Position numbers and translations under genes: made by a program. A stretch of 64,000 nt of DNA from Streptomyces sp. PTY087I2 (GTDB taxonomy: Bacteria; Actinomycetota; Actinomycetes; Streptomycetales; Streptomycetaceae). Within the stretch, counting starts at the first letter, position 1. Every line of letters starts with the position of its first letter. The DNA lies in NCBI RefSeq assembly GCF_001687325.1, contig NZ_LZRD01000011.1, positions 1 through 64,000 on the forward strand, in the 5' to 3' direction. The notes beneath the pieces are model-generated. The model made no database searches. It worked only from the letters and a program-made list of their open reading frames with translations, and was not told where the DNA came from. This document shows, one piece after another, positions 17,804 to 27,065 of the stretch.

Positions 17804-19024
17804 ATGTCCAGCACCGCGTCCGCGAAGCCGTCGAAGCTCCCGCCGTTCGACGCCGCCGATCCCCTCGGCATCGACGACCTGCTCGGCCCGGACGACCTCG
17901 CGATCCGCGACACCGTCCGCACCTGGGCCACCGACCGCGTCCTGCCGCACATCGCCGAGTGGTACGAGAAGGGCGAGCTGCCCGGCATCCGGGAGCTGGC
18001 CCGCGAGCTCGGCGCCCTGGGCGCGCTCGGCATGTCCCTCGACGGCTACGGCTGCGCCGGGGCGAGCGCCGTCCAGTACGGGCTGGCCTGCCTGGAGCTG
18101 GAGGCCGCCGACTCCGGGATCCGCTCGCTCGTCTCCGTACAGGGGTCGCTCGCCATGTACGCGATCCACCGCTTCGGCTCCGAGGAGCAGAAGCAGCGGT
18201 GGCTGCCCGGCATGGCGGCCGGCGAGATCATCGGCTGCTTCGGCCTGACCGAGCCCGACCACGGCTCGGACCCGGCCGGGATGCGGACGTACGCCAAGCG
18301 CGACGGCGAGGACTGGATCCTCACCGGCCGCAAGATGTGGATCACCAACGGCTCGGTCGCCGGCGTCGCGATCGTCTGGGCGCAGACCGACGAGGGCGAG
18401 GACGGCCGGGGCATCCGGGGCTTCGTCGTCCCGACCGACACTCCTGGCTTCTCCGCGCCGGAGATCCACCACAAGTGGTCGCTGCGCGCCTCGGTCACCA
18501 GCGAGCTGGTGATGGACGAGGTGCGGCTGCCGGCCGACGCGGTGCTGCCGGACGCGCAGGGGCTGCGCGGCCCGCTCAGCTGTCTGAGCCACGCGCGCTA
18601 CGGCATCGTCTGGGGCGCCATGGGCGCGGCGCGGGCCAGCTTCGAGTCGGCCCTCGACTACGCGCGGAGCCGGGAGCAGTTCGGCCGGCCGATCGGCGGC
18701 TTCCAGCTCACCCAGGCCAAGCTGGCGGACATGGCCCTGGAGCTGCACAAGGGCATCCTGCTCGCCCACCATCTGGGCAGGCGCATGGACGCGGGACGGC
18801 TCCGCCCCGAGCAGGTCAGTTTCGGCAAGCTCAACAACGTGCGGGAGGCGATCGAGATCTGCCGCACCTCGCGCACGATCCTCGGGGCCAACGGAATCTC
18901 GCTGGAGTATCCGGTCATGCGGCACGCGACGAACCTGGAGTCGGTGCTCACCTACGAGGGCACCGTGGAGATGCACCAGCTGGTGCTGGGCAAGGCGCTC
19001 ACCGGTCTCGACGCCTTCCGGTGA
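17804..19024 (+). CDS. Acyl-CoA dehydrogenase, glutaryl-CoA dehydrogenase-like
   Basis: 406 residues. An FAD enzyme that oxidises an acyl-CoA at alpha-beta, with the fold intact: N-terminal helical domain, FAD-binding middle (CFGLTEPDHGSDP, WITNGSVA), and C-terminal helices with SREQFGRPIGGFQLTQ. The catalytic Glu is in TYEGTVEMHQ, as in the glutaryl-CoA dehydrogenase subgroup (decarboxylating, Lys/Trp catabolism). CGGAGG lies before the ATG. It stands alone, so the substrate is inferred only from similarity. Confidence 0.85.
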   Translation: MSSTASAKPSKLPPFDAADPLGIDDLLGPDDLAIRDTVRTWATDRVLPHIAEWYEKGELPGIRELARELGALGALGMSLDGYGCAGASAVQYGLACLELEAADSGIRSLVSVQGSLAMYAIHRFGSEEQKQRWLPGMAAGEIIGCFGLTEPDHGSDPAGMRTYAKRDGEDWILTGRKMWITNGSVAGVAIVWAQTDEGEDGRGIRGFVVPTDTPGFSAPEIHHKWSLRASVTSELVMDEVRLPADAVLPDAQGLRGPLSCLSHARYGIVWGAMGAARASFESALDYARSREQFGRPIGGFQLTQAKLADMALELHKGILLAHHLGRRMDAGRLRPEQVSFGKLNNVREAIEICRTSRTILGANGISLEYPVMRHATNLESVLTYEGTVEMHQLVLGKALTGLDAFR

Positions 19025-19091
19025 CGGAGGTGCGCCGTGACGCACACGTCGGCCGGATGCGTTGACCGGGACGTTCCGGCGAGCGCCCTGC

Positions 19092-19535
19092 TCAGCTCTG
19101 GTTGAAGAAGCCGTCGGTCTTCCGGCCGGCGGCTTCGCCCGCCACCACCTGGGTGTCGGCGGGGGAGAGCAGGAAGACCCGGGTGGCCACCCGGTCGATC
19201 GAGCCGCGCAGACCGAAGATCAGCCCGGCGGCGAAGTCCACCACGCGCTTGGCGTCGGCGGGGTCCATGGCCGTGAGGTTGACGATCACCGGGACGCCGT
19301 CCCGGAACAGCTCGCCGATGGCCCGGGCGTCCCGGAAGCTGTCCGGGGTCACCGTCGCGATCCGGCGGTCCCGCTCCTCGGCCGCCTCGGCGGCCACCTG
19401 CACCCGGGGGTCGGTGACCCAGGCCTGATTGCCCGTACCGGTCTCTGTGCCCTCGTTGTACTCGTCGTCGTAGTACCGCTCGTCGTTGTCCTCCACGAGG
19501 CCCAGCCAGGCACTCGCCTTGCGCACCGATCCCAT
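19092..19535 (-). CDS. SepF-family cell division protein (second-type paralogue)
   Basis: 147 residues: a short N-terminal amphipathic segment ([16 protein letters not shown]) that could touch the membrane, a Tyr/Asp/Glu-rich linker, and a C-terminal SepF domain ([44 protein letters not shown]). SepF tethers and organises FtsZ. Streptomyces carry more than one SepF. The dcw-cluster copy is not in this window, so this is likely an accessory one. Confidence 0.85.
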   Translation of the reverse strand: MGSVRKASAWLGLVEDNDERYYDDEYNEGTETGTGNQAWVTDPRVQVAAEAAEERDRRIATVTPDSFRDARAIGELFRDGVPVIVNLTAMDPADAKRVVDFAAGLIFGLRGSIDRVATRVFLLSPADTQVVAGEAAGRKTDGFFNQS

Positions 19536-19844
19536 GGACGCCTCCTCTCACCGCGGTTCTGTGGCGTTCCGCATCTCTTTCGTATCCCTATGGTCGTCCA
19601 TGATGCGGATAGCGCGCCAAGTAGATAGTCGGCTCGCAGGCGATTCGTGACGCTACTGGTGCAGAGGATGTGGCGATTCGTCAGGGTTCGTCCTGCATAA
19701 GGAGGGTTGCGAAAAGAAGATATGATGCTTCGAGCCGTACGGGTGATCCTGCCGACGGACGGGTGAACGGATGGCTCGATACGATGCACGACGCCCCGGT
19801 GCACGAGCGTCGCGCACCGGCTGAACGGCTCCCGGGGGATCGTC
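19536..19844. other. Divergent intergenic region
   Basis: About 310 bases between sepF-like and DUF5685 genes, with relatively AT-rich sequence at 19560-19740. Contains CCGGTGC / GCACCGG (19796-19802 and 19814-19820), a small inverted repeat just ahead of the rightward gene. No gene seen. Confidence 0.45.
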
Positions 19845-21071
19845 GTGTTCGGAATCGTCAGGCCCTGCACCCACCGCCTCTCCGAAGGTCTCAGAGTCGA
19901 GTGGATGGCCCATCTCTGCGGTCTCTGCCTGGCTCTGAGGGCGGATCACGGACAGTTCGCGCGTATCGTGACGAACTATGACGGCCTCATCGTCTCCGTC
20001 CTGACGGAGGCTCAGACGGGCCTCGCGCCCGGCGGACGGCGCACCGCGGGCCCCTGCCCGCTGCGCGCCATGCGCACCGCGCCGGTCGCCCAGGGCGAGG
20101 GGGCCCGGCTCGCCGCCGCCGTCTCGCTCGTCCTCGCCTCGGCCAAGGTCCGCGACCACGTCGCCGACCGGGACGGGCTGTTGGCCCGCCGCCCGGTCGC
20201 CGCCGCCGCGCGCCGGGTGGCCGCCGGATGGGACCGGGCGGGCGCGCGGACCGGGGCGGCCCTCGGCTTCGACACCGCCCTCCTGGTCGACGCGGTCGAC
20301 CGGCAGACCGGGATCGAGACGCTCGCCGGAATCGGCACCCCGCTGCTGACGGTCACCGAACCCACCGAGACCGCCACCGCCGCCGCCTTCGCCCACACCG
20401 CCCACCTCGCCGGGAAGCCGCAGAACGCCGCGCCGCTGGCGGAGGCCGGCCGGCTCTTCGGGCGGCTCGCCCATCTGCTGGACGCCGTGGAGGACCGGGA
20501 GGCTGACGCCGCGTCGGGCGCCTGGAATCCGCTGACGGCCACCGGTACCTCGCTCACCGAGGCCCGCAGGCTCTGCGACGACGCGCTCCACGGCGTACGG
20601 CTCGCGCTGCGCGAGGTGGAGTTCACCGACGGCAAGCTCGTCCACGTCCTGCTCGCCCACGAACTGCGGCGCTCGGTCGACCGGGCGTTCGGCACCTCCT
20701 CCTGCTCGCACCGGGAGGGCCAGGAGGGGCAGGGAGGCCAGGGGCTGCTGACCCCGGGCGGCTCCTTCGGGCCTCCGCCGGGCAATCCGTACGGCGCGCC
20801 GCCCGGCAACCCGTACGCTCCCGGCGGCCCGGGCTCCCCGCCGCCTCCGCCGCCCCGCGACCGGCGCGGGCTGATCGCCGGCTGCCTGGTCTGGGTCGGG
20901 CTCGCCTGCACCTGCCAGATGTGCTGCGGGAGTTTCGAGGACCCCTGGAGCCGGGAACAGCGGCAGGCGCCGTGCCAGAACTGCGGCGACTGCTGCGAGG
21001 CGTGCAGCTGCTGCGGCGACTGCGGCGAGGGCTGCTGCTGTTGCGGGGATTCCTGCGGCTGCGACTGCTGA
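19845..21071 (+). CDS. DUF5685 family protein with cysteine-rich C-terminus
   Basis: 408 residues. The N-terminus MFGIVRPCTHRLSE followed by HLCGLCLALR is the signature of the DUF5685 family; the Cys and His could bind a metal. The middle is Ala-rich and helical. From about residue 300 there is a Gly/Pro-rich linker (GNPYG, GNPYA) and then a segment with about 20 cysteines in the last 62 residues, in CxxC and CC pairs, after a short hydrophobic stretch (LIAGCLVWVGLACTC). Such a tail suggests metal binding or palmitoyl-like anchoring, but none is shown. The function of the family is unknown to me. Confidence 0.8.
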   Translation: MFGIVRPCTHRLSEGLRVEWMAHLCGLCLALRADHGQFARIVTNYDGLIVSVLTEAQTGLAPGGRRTAGPCPLRAMRTAPVAQGEGARLAAAVSLVLASAKVRDHVADRDGLLARRPVAAAARRVAAGWDRAGARTGAALGFDTALLVDAVDRQTGIETLAGIGTPLLTVTEPTETATAAAFAHTAHLAGKPQNAAPLAEAGRLFGRLAHLLDAVEDREADAASGAWNPLTATGTSLTEARRLCDDALHGVRLALREVEFTDGKLVHVLLAHELRRSVDRAFGTSSCSHREGQEGQGGQGLLTPGGSFGPPPGNPYGAPPGNPYAPGGPGSPPPPPPRDRRGLIAGCLVWVGLACTCQMCCGSFEDPWSREQRQAPCQNCGDCCEACSCCGDCGEGCCCCGDSCGCDC

Positions 21072-21104
21072 GCGCCGACCGCGGCCCGCCGGGCTGACGC
21101 CGGG

Positions 21105-22043
21105 TCACTTCAGCTCGGGTGGCGAGATCTCGGAGGTCTCGATCGCGGACTCGGTGGTGCCCCACTTCTTCAGGATGCGGTCGTAGGTGCCGTCCTCCTT
21201 GAGCCGGTTGACCGCGGCCTGGAAGGCGGGGGTCAGCGGGCTGCCCTTCTTGAAGGCGAAGCCGACGTCGAGCCGCTTGAACTCGTTGAGGAAGCGCAGC
21301 CCCTCCAGCTGGGTCACCGCGTAGCGCAGCCCGTTGATGGTCGACATCACCACATCGGCCCGGTTCTGCTGGAGCGAGATCCACACCGCCGCCTGGTCGG
21401 CGTAGGTCTTGACCTTGTACGGCTTTTTGCCCGCCTCCGCGCACCGGGGCAGATTCTCCTGGAGCGTCACCTCGAAGGTGGTGCCCGCTCCGGTCGCCAC
21501 GTCCAGGCCGCACAGCTGCGTCAGGTCGTCGACCTTCTTCAGCTCGCTGTCCTCGCGGACCGCGAAGCCCTGCCCGTCGTTGATGTAGGTCACGAAGTCG
21601 ATGGTCCTGCGGCGTTCGTCGGTGACGCCGAAGTTCCCCGTGCCCAGGTCGTACTTCCCGCTCCCGAGCGCCGGCAGGATCGCCTCGAAGGACGCCACCT
21701 CGCGCTTCAGCTTCAGCCCGAGCACCCGGGCCACCGCGTCCGCGAAGTCGATGTCGGCGCCGGCCGCCGTGGAGCCGTCCTCCTCGTAGAAGGCGCCGGG
21801 CGGCGCGCCGACGGACGAGGCGATCCGCAGCGTGCCGGCCTCCCGCACCCCGGCGGGCAGCAGCTTCGCGGCGGCCTCGTCCTTGCGGACCTTCGAGACG
21901 ACATCGGTCGTCGGGGTCTTCCCCTTGGCGGCGGCCCGGCCGGATCCGCCGCCCGCCGCGTCCGTGGGCTCCGCACAGCCGGTGAGCGTCAGGGCGGCCA
22001 CGGTGATCAGGGCGAACAGGCCGGTATGCCGGGATCGGGACAT
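21105..22043 (-). CDS. ABC transporter substrate-binding lipoprotein (polar amino acid type)
   Basis: 312 residues from the ATG at 22043. Signal peptide with lipobox LTLTGC, then a type-3 (SBP_bac_3) binding domain: GVREAGTLRIASS, DIDFADAVARVLGLKL, GKYDLGTGNFGVTDERRRTIDFVTY. It would capture a small amino-acid-like solute outside the membrane. It is transcribed leftwards, away from the permease operon. Its transcript begins with a cysteine-containing leader peptide (22293-22364), linking it to sulfur supply. It resembles the second binding protein at 27066-28040, so the same transporter may use two receptors. Confidence 0.85.
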   Translation of the reverse strand: MSRSRHTGLFALITVAALTLTGCAEPTDAAGGGSGRAAAKGKTPTTDVVSKVRKDEAAAKLLPAGVREAGTLRIASSVGAPPGAFYEEDGSTAAGADIDFADAVARVLGLKLKREVASFEAILPALGSGKYDLGTGNFGVTDERRRTIDFVTYINDGQGFAVREDSELKKVDDLTQLCGLDVATGAGTTFEVTLQENLPRCAEAGKKPYKVKTYADQAAVWISLQQNRADVVMSTINGLRYAVTQLEGLRFLNEFKRLDVGFAFKKGSPLTPAFQAAVNRLKEDGTYDRILKKWGTTESAIETSEISPPELK

Positions 22044-22130
22044 GGGGGTGCTTCTCCGGGTTCGTCGGGGGACGCCGACCATCCCGGGCCACGACGGCAC
22101 GGAGCCGGGACGGCACGGGGGAACGGCGAG

Positions 22131-22182
22131 AGCGTTCAGCGATGCGAGAACGTTCGGCGGTGCGAGCGTTCAGCGATGCGAG
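22131..22182 (-). repeat. Three short tandem repeats in the 5' leader of the binding-protein mRNA
   Basis: An 18-base unit AGCGTTCAGCGATGCGAG occurs at 22131-22148 and 22165-22182, with a diverged copy (CGTTCGGCGGTGCGAG) between, giving a period of 16-18 bases. It sits between the leader peptide stop and the lipoprotein start, where attenuator folding would occur. Confidence 0.65.
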
Positions 22183-22292
22183 GGGAGGGTGGAGCGGTGT
22201 GGCGAAGGCGAAGGTGAAGTCACGCGGGGAACGGGGCTCGAACGCCGGAAAAGCGGCGTGAGCGGGAAGAAACCGGACAGCAGAGGGTCAGC

Positions 22293-22364
22293 TCAACAGG
22301 AAGAGGACCACACACGACCGAAGTCGATGTGGGAGCGGGTGACCAGCCACTGCTGCGGATGCAT
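22293..22364 (-). CDS. Sulfur-type leader peptide, 23 residues
   Basis: Read leftwards from the ATG at 22364 to TGA at 22293. The peptide has TRSHIDFGRV followed by WSSSC, Cys being the last residue before the stop. Streptomyces cysteine and sulfur-uptake genes often have such leaders, with R-x-H-I/V-D and a Cys near the end (established pattern, recalled from memory). There is no Shine-Dalgarno. The predicted promoter puts the transcript start at about the ATG, so it is probably leaderless. Likely role: ribosome stalling at the Cys codon when Cys-tRNA is short, affecting expression of the gene at 21105-22043. Confidence 0.72.
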   Translation of the reverse strand: MHPQQWLVTRSHIDFGRVWSSSC

Positions 22365-22370
22365 GGGCCA

Positions 22371-22399
22371 AGTGGAACAGGCATCCGGGTGCGCGTCAA
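22371..22399 (-). promoter_or_regulatory. Predicted promoter for leader peptide and binding protein
   Basis: On the minus strand, TTGACG (22399-22394), a 17-base spacer, and TCCACT (22376-22371). The predicted start of transcription falls at about the leader ATG at 22364. The -35 is good, the -10 weak. Confidence 0.5.
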
Positions 22400-22435
22400 C
22401 CGAGGTGAGATCTACGGCTCACAGTATGGACAGGC

Positions 22436-22465
22436 TTGACAACTCCCCGCGCACGCCGCTTATCT
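22436..22465 (+). promoter_or_regulatory. Predicted promoter for the rightward transport operon
   Basis: TTGACA (22436-22441), an 18-base spacer, and TTATCT (22460-22465), about 100 bases before the permease ATG. It is divergent from the leader-peptide promoter with about 37 bases between the two -35 elements, so one regulator could control both. Confidence 0.5.
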
Positions 22466-22562
22466 CGGAGGAGGACCGGCGCTGAGGGGCCCGGTCCACG
22501 TGTGGTTTTTCCGGTGTGAAGGCACGCCCCGTGTTCGATCTGAGCATCCACGGAGCTCCCGC

Positions 22563-23441
22563 ATGCCCCCGCAGACCGTCTCGCTGCCCTCCTCCTCGCC
22601 TTCCCCCGCCCCACCGTCGCTCGCCAAGGACGCCGCCGAGGCGGTGCCCCGCATCGTCCCCGTACGCCGAACAGGCCGCTGGGCAGCGGCCGTTGCCGTG
22701 CTTGTGCTGCTCGCGCTCGCGATGGACTCCGTGATCCGCAACGACGCCTTCCAGTGGGACGTCGTGCTCGCCTACTTCGCCACCGTGCCCGTCCTGCGTG
22801 GCCTCTGGCTCACCCTCTGGCTCACCGCGGTGGTCATGGTGCTCGGATTCGCGCTGGGCGCGCTGCTCGCCGTCCTTCGGCTCTCGGGCAATCCGGTTCT
22901 CCAGGCGGTCAGTTGGGGTTACGTCTGGCTCTTCCGGTCCACGCCGATCCTGGTCCAGCTGCTGTTCTGGTTCAACATCGGCGCCCTGTACCCGCAGATC
23001 CTCGGCGTCTCCACGACTCGCCTCCTCGGGCCGGTCACCATCGCCGTCATCGGGCTCACCCTGCACGAGGCCGCGTACGCCGCCGAGGTGGTGCGCGGCG
23101 GCATCCTCTCCGTCGAACGCGGACAGATCGAGGCCGCCCAGTCCCTCGGCCTCGGCCCCTGGCGGCGGTTCCGCCGGATCGTGCTCCCGCAGGCCATGCG
23201 CTCCATCGTGCCGCCCGCCGGGAACATGCTGATCGGCACGCTCAAGGGCACCTCCATCGTCAGCATCATCGCCGTGCAGGACCTGCTGTACTCCGTCCAG
23301 CTCGTCTACCACCGCACCTACCAGGTCATCCCGCTGCTCCTCGTCGCCACCATCTGGTACGCGGCCGTCACCACGCTGCTGAGCATCGGCCAGCGCTACG
23401 TCGAGCGGTACTACGCCCGTGGCACGGCGGGTGCGCGATGA
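22563..23441 (+). CDS. ABC transporter permease (polar amino acid type)
   Basis: 292 residues with an N-terminal cytoplasmic stretch, then five or six membrane helices. The EAA loop is seen as [29 protein letters not shown], where the ATPase docks. AEVVRGGILSVERGQ is typical of the HisMQ/YecS group. I start at the ATG at 22563. Its stop overlaps the next ATG (ATGA). It pairs with the second permease at 25368-26261 to form one heterodimeric channel. Confidence 0.9.
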   Translation: MPPQTVSLPSSSPSPAPPSLAKDAAEAVPRIVPVRRTGRWAAAVAVLVLLALAMDSVIRNDAFQWDVVLAYFATVPVLRGLWLTLWLTAVVMVLGFALGALLAVLRLSGNPVLQAVSWGYVWLFRSTPILVQLLFWFNIGALYPQILGVSTTRLLGPVTIAVIGLTLHEAAYAAEVVRGGILSVERGQIEAAQSLGLGPWRRFRRIVLPQAMRSIVPPAGNMLIGTLKGTSIVSIIAVQDLLYSVQLVYHRTYQVIPLLLVATIWYAAVTTLLSIGQRYVERYYARGTAGAR

Positions 23442-25279
23442 CCGCCGCACCCAGCATCGTGGTCATCGGCGGCGGCCCCCGCGGCACCGGCGTGATCGAG
23501 CGCATCGCCGCCAACGCCGGTGAGCTGTACGGGAATCAGCGCCTGGACCTCCATCTGGTCGACCCCCACCCGGCGGGCGGCGGCCGGATCTGGCGGCCCG
23601 ACCAGTCGCCGCTGCTGTGGATGAACTCCATGGCCGAGGACGTCACCATGTTCACCGACGAGACGGTCGAGCTGGCCGGACCCGTCGTACCGGGACCGGC
23701 CCTGGACGCCTGGGCCGAGGACGTCCGCGCCGGGCGCATCACCCCGGACGCGGACCCCGCCGTGCTGGCCGAGATCCACGGCCTCGCCGGAGCGGACTTC
23801 CCCACCCGGCGCCTCCAGAGCGCCTATCTGCGCTGGACCTACGAGCGCGCCGTCGCCGCCCTGCCGCCCGGCATCACCGTGCACGAACACCGCACCACCG
23901 CCCTCGCCATCACCGGTCCGCGCGGCGGCCGCCAGCGCGTCCGGCTCCAGGACCGCCCCGAACCCCTGCTCGCCGACCTCGTCGTCCTCACCGTGGGCCA
24001 CCTCGACGCCGAGCAGGACCCCGAGCAGAAGGAACTCGGCGACTTCGCCCGACGGCACGAACTGGTCCACCTGCCGCCCGACTTCACCGCCGACAGCGAC
24101 CTCGCCGCCCTGCGCCCCGGGGAGCCGGTCATCGTCCGGGGCTTCGGGCTCGCCTTCGTCGACCTGATGGTCCTGCTCACCGAGGGGCGCGGGGGACGGT
24201 ACGAGAACGGGGAGTACCTGCCGTCCGGCCGTGAACCCGTGCTGTACGTCGGATCGCGGCGCGGTGTCCCGTACCACGCGAAGATCGGTTACCCCTGGAC
24301 CGGCGAACGCCCGCCGCTGCCGCAGCACTTGGGGCCCGAGTGGACCGAGGAGCTGCTGAGCGGGACCGGGCCGCTCGACTTCCGGCGCGACATCTGGCCG
24401 ACGGTCGCGAAGGAGCTCGGCCACGCCCACTACCACCGGCTGTTCACCGCCCACCCCGAGCGCACCGCCCTGGCCCACGAGGTCTTCGCCGAGAAGTACG
24501 CCGCCGCCGACCCGGGCAGCCCCGAACTGGCCGGGCTGATCGCCGAGGCCGTGCCCGACCCCGCCGACCGGCTCGACCTCGACGCGCTGGACCGGCCCCT
24601 GGACGGCGTCCGCCACGACTCGCCCGAGGCTCTCCAGGAAGCCCTGCGCGCCCACATCACTGCCGACCTGACCCGCCGTCACGACCCGGACCACAGCGAG
24701 GACCTCGCGGTCTTCCTCGGGCTGCTCTCCGCCTACGCCCAGCTCGTCCGGCTCGGCGACATCGGCTCCTGGTGGCACGGCTTCTTCAGCTATCTGGCCT
24801 CCGGCCCGCCCGGCCCCCGCCTCCAGCAGCTCCTGGCCCTCTCCCGGGCCGGCGTGGTCCGCTTCCTCGGCGCCGACCTCACCGTGGAGACCGACGAGGA
24901 GCAGGGCCTCTTCCGGGCCCGCAGCGCCACCGTCCCCGGTGCGCACACCGAGGCCCGCGCGCTGGTCGAGGCCCGGCTCCCCGACCCCTCGCTCCGGCAC
25001 ACCGCGAGCCCCCTGCTGCGTGCCCTGCGCGACGGCGGGGCCGCCGTCACCGACGACGGGCTGCTCGCCGTGGACCCGGCCGACAGCCGGGTCCTGGACG
25101 GTGAGGGCCGCCCGCACCCGCGCCGCTTCGCGCTGGGCCCGTTCACCACCGCCCGCTCCAGTGGGGCCTTCACCCGGCCCCGTACCGGCGGACCCGCGTT
25201 CCGACAGAACGACGCCGCCGCCCGCGCCGCACTCACCTTCCTGCGTGACCTCTCCTGTCACGGCCGCCTCGCCTCCTGA
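23438..25279 (+). CDS. FAD/NAD(P)-binding protein
   Basis: 613 residues. The N-terminal dinucleotide fold VVIGGGPRGTGVIERI and the following pattern (HLVDPHPAGGGRIWR) fit the NAD_binding_9 family (PF13454), relatives of lysine/ornithine-N-monooxygenases. LTVGHLD at about residue 188 and PVIVRGFGLAFVDL at about 230 fit the later nucleotide-binding parts. It lies inside the transporter operon, overlapping the first permease gene. A role in oxidising, or supplying reduced flavin for, the imported compound is inferred. The reaction is unknown. Confidence 0.8.
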   Translation: MTAAPSIVVIGGGPRGTGVIERIAANAGELYGNQRLDLHLVDPHPAGGGRIWRPDQSPLLWMNSMAEDVTMFTDETVELAGPVVPGPALDAWAEDVRAGRITPDADPAVLAEIHGLAGADFPTRRLQSAYLRWTYERAVAALPPGITVHEHRTTALAITGPRGGRQRVRLQDRPEPLLADLVVLTVGHLDAEQDPEQKELGDFARRHELVHLPPDFTADSDLAALRPGEPVIVRGFGLAFVDLMVLLTEGRGGRYENGEYLPSGREPVLYVGSRRGVPYHAKIGYPWTGERPPLPQHLGPEWTEELLSGTGPLDFRRDIWPTVAKELGHAHYHRLFTAHPERTALAHEVFAEKYAAADPGSPELAGLIAEAVPDPADRLDLDALDRPLDGVRHDSPEALQEALRAHITADLTRRHDPDHSEDLAVFLGLLSAYAQLVRLGDIGSWWHGFFSYLASGPPGPRLQQLLALSRAGVVRFLGADLTVETDEEQGLFRARSATVPGAHTEARALVEARLPDPSLRHTASPLLRALRDGGAAVTDDGLLAVDPADSRVLDGEGRPHPRRFALGPFTTARSSGAFTRPRTGGPAFRQNDAAARAALTFLRDLSCHGRLAS

Positions 25280-25367
25280 CCGGCCCGGCCCCTCTCCGTA
25301 CCGCCGGGCCTCCGTCCCTCCGCACCCCTCTCCCGTACCACCGCTTCCGCGCCCAAGGACTCCTCTC

Positions 25368-26261
25368 ATGTCACTGACCAGCGACCCACCCATCGATCCG
25401 CCCGCCGCGAAGGAGGCCGAGAGCGACGCGGGCCCCGACGAGCTGACCGTCGTACCCGTACGCCACCCCTGGCGGTGGGTCGCCATCGCCGTGACGGCCG
25501 TCCTGCTGGCGCAGTTCCTCAACGGGCTGATCACCAACCCCGGTTGGGAATGGGACGTCTTCGCACAGTTCTTCACCGCGCCGACCATCCTCAAGGCCGT
25601 CTGGATCACCCTCCAACTGACCTTCTACGGAACGGCGATCGGCTTCGCTCTCGGCATCGTCCTGGCCTTCATGCGGCTGTCCGCGAGCGGGTTCCTCAGG
25701 ACCGTCGCGTACGGCTACATCTGGGCATTCCGCTCGATCCCGCTCATCGTGCAGCTGCTGTTCTGGTTCAACCTCGCCTATCTCTACAAGGAGGTGACCT
25801 TCGGCATCCCGTTCGGTCCCGGGTTCTTCGCCTTCGACACGATGAACCTGGTCGGGGCGATGAGCGCCGCCGTCCTCGGCCTCGCCCTGCACCAGGCGGC
25901 CTACGCGGCGGAGATCGTACGGGGCGGCGTACTGGCCGTCGGCAGCGGCCAGTTGGAGGCGGCGGCCGCGCTCGGCATCCCCAAGTTCCGGCAGCTGCGG
26001 CGGATCGTCCTCCCACAGGCGATGCGCTCGATCCTGCCCAACGCCGCCAACGAGATCATCTCGCTGTTCAAGGGCACCTCGATCGTCTCCGTCATGGCGA
26101 TCGGCGAACTCTTCTACCAGGTGCAGGTGGTCTACGGCCGCAACGGCCGGGTGGTGCCCCTGCTGATGGTCGCCACCGTCTGGTACATCCTCCTCACCAC
26201 CGTGCTCTCCGTCCTCCAGCACTACGTCGAACGTCACTACGCCAAGGGGGCCGTGCGATGA
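25368..26261 (+). CDS. ABC transporter permease (polar amino acid type)
   Basis: 297 residues. Layout as the first permease: about 40 cytoplasmic residues, then membrane helices with [18 protein letters not shown]. The EAA loop is [29 protein letters not shown], with [15 protein letters not shown] before it. The first start with clear coding is the ATG at 25368, about 90 bases after the FAD protein stop. Its stop overlaps the ATPase start. Confidence 0.9.
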   Translation: MSLTSDPPIDPPAAKEAESDAGPDELTVVPVRHPWRWVAIAVTAVLLAQFLNGLITNPGWEWDVFAQFFTAPTILKAVWITLQLTFYGTAIGFALGIVLAFMRLSASGFLRTVAYGYIWAFRSIPLIVQLLFWFNLAYLYKEVTFGIPFGPGFFAFDTMNLVGAMSAAVLGLALHQAAYAAEIVRGGVLAVGSGQLEAAAALGIPKFRQLRRIVLPQAMRSILPNAANEIISLFKGTSIVSVMAIGELFYQVQVVYGRNGRVVPLLMVATVWYILLTTVLSVLQHYVERHYAKGAVR

Positions 26262-27031
26262 GCGCACCCAGCGATGCCATGGTCGAAATCAGCTCCGTGC
26301 ACAAGAAGTTCGGCTCCCTGGAGGTGCTGCGCGGCATCGACCTGTCGGTCCGGCCCGGCGAAGTCACCGTCGTCCTCGGCCCCTCCGGCTCCGGCAAGTC
26401 CACCCTCCTGCGCACCATCAACCACCTGGAGAAGGTCGACCAGGGCTGGATCAGCGTGAACGGCACCCTGGTCGGCTACCGCAGGGACGGCAACAAGCTC
26501 TACGAGCTGCGCGAACGCGAGGTGCTGCGCCAGCGCACCAAGATCGGCTTCGTCTTCCAGAACTTCAACCTCTTCCCGCACCTCACCGTCCTGGAGAACA
26601 TCATCGAGGCGCCCGTCTCGGCGCTGGGCCGCGCCCGCAAGGCGGCCGTGGCGGCGGCGGAGAAGCTGCTCGAACGGGTCGGCCTCTCCGACAAGGCGAC
26701 GGCCTACCCCGCACAGCTCTCCGGCGGCCAGCAGCAGCGCGTCGCCATCGCCCGCGCCCTGGCCCTCGAACCCCGGCTGCTGCTCTTCGACGAGCCGACC
26801 TCCGCGCTCGACCCCGAACTCGTCGGCGAGGTCCTCGACGTCATCAAGGACCTGGCCCACGGCGGCACCACGATGATCGTCGTCACCCATGAGATCGGCT
26901 TCGCCCGCGAGGTCGCCGACACCGTCGTCTTCATGGACGAGGGCCGCATCGTCGAGCAGGGCCCGCCCGCCGACGTACTCGACCACCCCACCCAGGAGCG
27001 CACCCGCGCGTTCCTCTCCAAGGTCCTCTGA
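26258..27031 (+). CDS. ABC transporter ATP-binding protein (polar amino acid type)
   Basis: 257 residues with all ABC motifs: Walker [11 protein letters not shown]-loop [12 protein letters not shown], signature [15 protein letters not shown], Walker [13 protein letters not shown], and switch His in VTHEIGFA. It is the GlnQ/HisP type and energises the two permeases. It has an insertion around residues 75-95 ([16 protein letters not shown]) before the Q-loop, as in some cystine and opine transporters. ATGA overlap with the permease before it. Confidence 0.93.
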   Translation: MSAPSDAMVEISSVHKKFGSLEVLRGIDLSVRPGEVTVVLGPSGSGKSTLLRTINHLEKVDQGWISVNGTLVGYRRDGNKLYELREREVLRQRTKIGFVFQNFNLFPHLTVLENIIEAPVSALGRARKAAVAAAEKLLERVGLSDKATAYPAQLSGGQQQRVAIARALALEPRLLLFDEPTSALDPELVGEVLDVIKDLAHGGTTMIVVTHEIGFAREVADTVVFMDEGRIVEQGPPADVLDHPTQERTRAFLSKVL

Positions 27032-27065
27032 AACCCCGCCTTTCTTCTACGCAAGGAGCACGTAC

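Noticed and set aside
19796..19820. Small inverted repeat CCGGTGC / GCACCGG before the DUF5685 gene
   Set aside because: Seven-base arms in GC-rich DNA are expected by chance; no other support.
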